Positions 63,340 through 64,000 of a DNA stretch of 64,000 bases are shown piece by piece. The stretch comes from Pseudomonas arsenicoxydans. Lineage in GTDB: Bacteria; Pseudomonadota; Gammaproteobacteria; Pseudomonadales; Pseudomonadaceae. The notes below the pieces were generated by a model. It saw only the letters and a list, made by a program, of their open reading frames with translations. It was not told the DNA's origin and did no database searches. Position 1 is the first letter of the stretch; every line of letters starts with the position of its first letter. The DNA is taken from the NCBI RefSeq assembly GCF_006438915.1, contig NZ_RCZE01000007.1:124001-188000 (forward strand), written 5' to 3'. The position numbers and the translations under genes were made by a program.

Positions 63340-64000
63340 ATGGAACAGACCAAACGTGTCCTGGTAGTCGAGGACGACCTGCACATCGCCGACCTTATCT
63401 GCCTGCATCTTCGCGATGAACAGTTCGAGGTGGTGCACTGCGCCGACGGTGACGAAGGCATGCGCCTGCTACAGCAAGGAAGCTGGGACGCGTTGATCCT
63501 CGACCTGATGTTGCCCGGTGTCGACGGCCTGGAAATCTGCCGCCGGGCGCGGGCGATGGCCCGCTACACCCCGATCATCATCACCAGCGCACGCTCCAGC
63601 GAAGTACACCGGATCCTCGGGCTTGAACTCGGCGCCGACGATTACCTCGCCAAACCCTTTTCGATGCTGGAACTGGTCGCCCGGGTCAAAGCCCTGCTGC
63701 GCCGGGTCGACGCCATGGCCCGCAACCTGAAAATGGACTCGGGCAGCCTGATGACGGACGGCCTGTCCATCGACCCGATCACCCGCGACGTCTCGCTCGA
63801 CGGTCGGCGTCTGGACCTCACACCACGGGAGTTCGACTTGCTGTACTTCTTCGTCCGCCAACCCGGAAAAGTCTTCTCGCGTATGGACCTGCTCAACGCA
63901 GTCTGGGGTTACAGCCATGAAGGTTACGAACACACGGTGAACACCCACATCAACCGTCTGCGGGCCAAGATCGAAGCCGATCCGGCGCTCCCCGCGCGCA
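63340..64000 (+). CDS. OmpR-family response regulator, cut by the window end
   Basis: 220 codons are visible from ATG 63340. The receiver domain has the acidic pair EDD at 11-13, phospho-acceptor Asp55 (LILDLMLPG) and Lys in YLAKPF. The winged-helix DNA-binding domain (about 130-220) has LTPREFDLLYFF and VWGYSHEGYEHTVNTHI. The partner kinase should lie beyond the edge. AAAGGA precedes the start at about 9 bases. The 152-base gap to msrB probably holds its target promoter. Confidence 0.93.
   Translation, partial: MEQTKRVLVVEDDLHIADLICLHLRDEQFEVVHCADGDEGMRLLQQGSWDALILDLMLPGVDGLEICRRARAMARYTPIIITSARSSEVHRILGLELGADDYLAKPFSMLELVARVKALLRRVDAMARNLKMDSGSLMTDGLSIDPITRDVSLDGRRLDLTPREFDLLYFFVRQPGKVFSRMDLLNAVWGYSHEGYEHTVNTHINRLRAKIEADPALPAR

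Overview
The window is a stretch of chromosome from a fluorescent Pseudomonas. The gene content, the Pseudomonas-type guaBA, isc, leuA and sec-tgt-queA neighbourhoods, and the high-copy REP palindromes of at least three types all fit the P. fluorescens group. No rRNA, CRISPR array, phage or insertion sequence was seen. The one clear tRNA is tRNA-Leu(CAA) at 42904-42988.

Most of the window is core metabolism on the minus strand. After the start of a probable tadA (1-56) and a Tat-exported multicopper oxidase comes a giant plus-strand toxin-like gene (1699-6429), then guaA and guaB, a zinc-ribbon-like protein and a TauE/SafE-type permease. A plus-strand pair (xseA and an M23 peptidase) and leuA with a putative leader peptide follow. 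From 16.5 to 28 kb the minus strand carries an omega-amidase/aminotransferase pair and the run ndk-rlmN-pilW-rodZ-ispG-hisS-yfgM-bamB-der, which joins nucleotide metabolism, pili, cell shape, isoprenoids and outer-membrane assembly. From 28 to 35 kb lies a complete iron-sulphur cluster operon (iscR-iscS-iscU-iscA-hscB-hscA-fdx-iscX) with cysE and trmJ upstream; tandem IscR-like sites sit on its promoter. suhB, a glycine-zipper protein, and queA-tgt-yajC-secD-secF follow to 42.8 kb.

The region from tRNA-Leu to about 47.7 kb is accessory. It holds two unrecognised proteins, a probable type VI secretion cargo locus (a frameshifted PAAR gene, a glycine-zipper membrane-active protein and a possible immunity gene), and a DUF3077-type gene. 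That last gene is preceded by an elaborate structured leader and a 38-codon ORF coupled to it by an ATGA overlap. This leader/ORF/DUF3077 unit is the most intriguing element here.

The last 16 kb are metabolic and stress genes: a four-gene NAD-linked molybdenum formate dehydrogenase operon, a PhoD-like phosphoesterase with a small P-loop kinase-like protein, an argD-like aminotransferase divergent from a LysR regulator, a PAS-GGDEF diguanylate cyclase coupled to a GNAT acetyltransferase, and an exported methionine sulfoxide repair cluster (msrB, DipZ/DsbD-like, msrA) divergent from a response regulator cut by the window end.
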